Below, piece by piece: positions 5,835 to 6,495 of a stretch of DNA of 6,495 nucleotides. Position numbers and translations under genes: made by a program. How positions within the stretch are numbered: position 1 is the stretch's first letter; every line of letters begins with the position of its first letter. The DNA is from Anaerolineales bacterium UBA5195 (GTDB lineage Bacteria; Chloroflexota; Anaerolineae; Anaerolineales; Villigracilaceae): assembly GCA_002412925.1 (NCBI GenBank), contig DHVZ01000111.1:1-6495 (forward strand), given 5' to 3'. Under the pieces are notes generated by a model. It did not search any database and was not told where the DNA came from. It saw only the letters and a program-made list of their open reading frames with translations.

Positions 5835-6495
5835 ATGTCCTGGCAAGCTCAATTAAAAGGCGACTCGCTTACCTGGCTGCTCGAATCCGATAACCCCGGC
5901 GTGCGCTACCTGGCGCTGCGGGATTTACTCAACCTACCATCAGATTCTCCTGAACTGCTCTCAGCGCGCGAGTTGGCGCATACGCAAGGCCCGATCGCGG
6001 CAGTTCTGGCAAATATGAACCCGGAAGGTTATTGGGTCGAACCCGGCCCCGGCTATGGTCCCAAATATACTTCGACCGTCTGGTCGCTGGTCCTGCTGGC
6101 GCAATTGGGAGCGTCTACACACTGTGACGATCGCATTGCCCGCGCCTGCGCTTACATCCTTAACAAAGGACTGACTGAACACGGACAATTTACAACCAAC
6201 GGCGCGCCATCAGGCACAGCCGACTGCTTGCAGGGCAACCTGTGCTGGGCCCTGACCGAGTTGGGCTGCGACGACCCGCGCCTCACAACCGCCTTCGAGT
6301 GGATGGCGCGCAGTGTGACCGGCGAGGGCATCGCCCCCATGACCGAGCGCGACGCGCCCATCCGTTATTATGCCGGTAAGTGCGGCCCAAATTTCGCCTG
6401 CGGCGCCAACGATAAACAGCCCTGCGCCTGGGGCGCGGCCAAAGTCATGCTGGCGTTTGCCCGCCTGCCAAAAGAGCGCCGCACGCCACAGATCG
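5835..6495 (+). CDS. prenyltransferase/squalene-cyclase-fold protein of the family often labelled 'NifH', 5' part
   Basis: The first 220 residues are present and the frame is open at the right edge. It begins WQAQLKGDSLTWLLESDN, PGVRYLALRDLL (about 21-32), and continues with GYWVEPGPGYGPKYTSTVWSLVLLAQLG (65-92), CDDRIARACAYIL (97-109), GTADCLQGNLCWALTELG (127-144), and PCAWGAAKVMLAFARLP (196-212). Helix pairs, each followed by a Gly-rich turn and an aromatic residue, point to the alpha-alpha barrel of terpene cyclases and prenyltransferases. This kind of protein is common in Chloroflexota and Firmicutes and is frequently named 'nitrogen fixation protein NifH' in databases. That name is not supported: there is no P-loop and no 4Fe-4S cysteine pattern. 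Cys131, Cys137, Cys183, Cys189 and Cys197 are notable. The DCTAE/QW-type cyclase motif is not seen in this part. The real reaction is unknown. Confidence 0.75.
   Translation, partial: MSWQAQLKGDSLTWLLESDNPGVRYLALRDLLNLPSDSPELLSARELAHTQGPIAAVLANMNPEGYWVEPGPGYGPKYTSTVWSLVLLAQLGASTHCDDRIARACAYILNKGLTEHGQFTTNGAPSGTADCLQGNLCWALTELGCDDPRLTTAFEWMARSVTGEGIAPMTERDAPIRYYAGKCGPNFACGANDKQPCAWGAAKVMLAFARLPKERRTPQI

Overview
The window carries nine protein-coding genes, all on the + strand and packed almost end to end. The largest gap between genes is 49 bases (375-423), and most junctions are 4-30 bases or overlap. I see no RNA gene, mobile element, CRISPR array or convincing terminator. Genetic code 11 fits, with TAA, TGA and TAG all used as stops. 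Most genes look about 60% GC by eye, and two are clearly poorer. The gene families present (GyrI-like, BtrH-like, ClbS/DinB-like, DUF3795, DUF4332, SAP/DUF6434, and the prenyltransferase-fold family often labelled 'NifH') make me suspect a Chloroflexota bacterium of the Anaerolineae type. That is an inference from family distribution, not from a marker gene.

Left part (1-1497): the 3' end of an alpha/beta hydrolase, then a complete, membrane-anchored or exported proline-iminopeptidase-type hydrolase with its full catalytic triad. Middle part (1504-2725): a SAP-like/DUF6434 protein with an internal 27-residue repeat, then a DUF4332 helix-hairpin-helix protein whose frame is cut by one in-frame TGA at codon 53. 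Right part (2755-6495): a GyrI-like ligand-binding protein, a BtrH-type acyltransferase, a ClbS/DfsB-type four-helix-bundle protein, a cysteine-rich DUF3795 protein, a second DinB/ClbS-like protein, and the 5' part of an alpha-alpha-barrel protein of the prenyltransferase/squalene-cyclase fold.

No single pathway is evident. The most suggestive theme is small-molecule handling or protection. GyrI-like proteins and ClbS are unrelated families, yet in other bacteria members of each hydrolyse the cyclopropane warhead of DNA-alkylating natural products, and here they lie two genes apart with a second DinB/ClbS-like gene close by. The alternative is an accessory region in which unrelated single-domain genes have accumulated in one orientation. 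The uneven base composition and the probable nonsense mutation fit that second reading.
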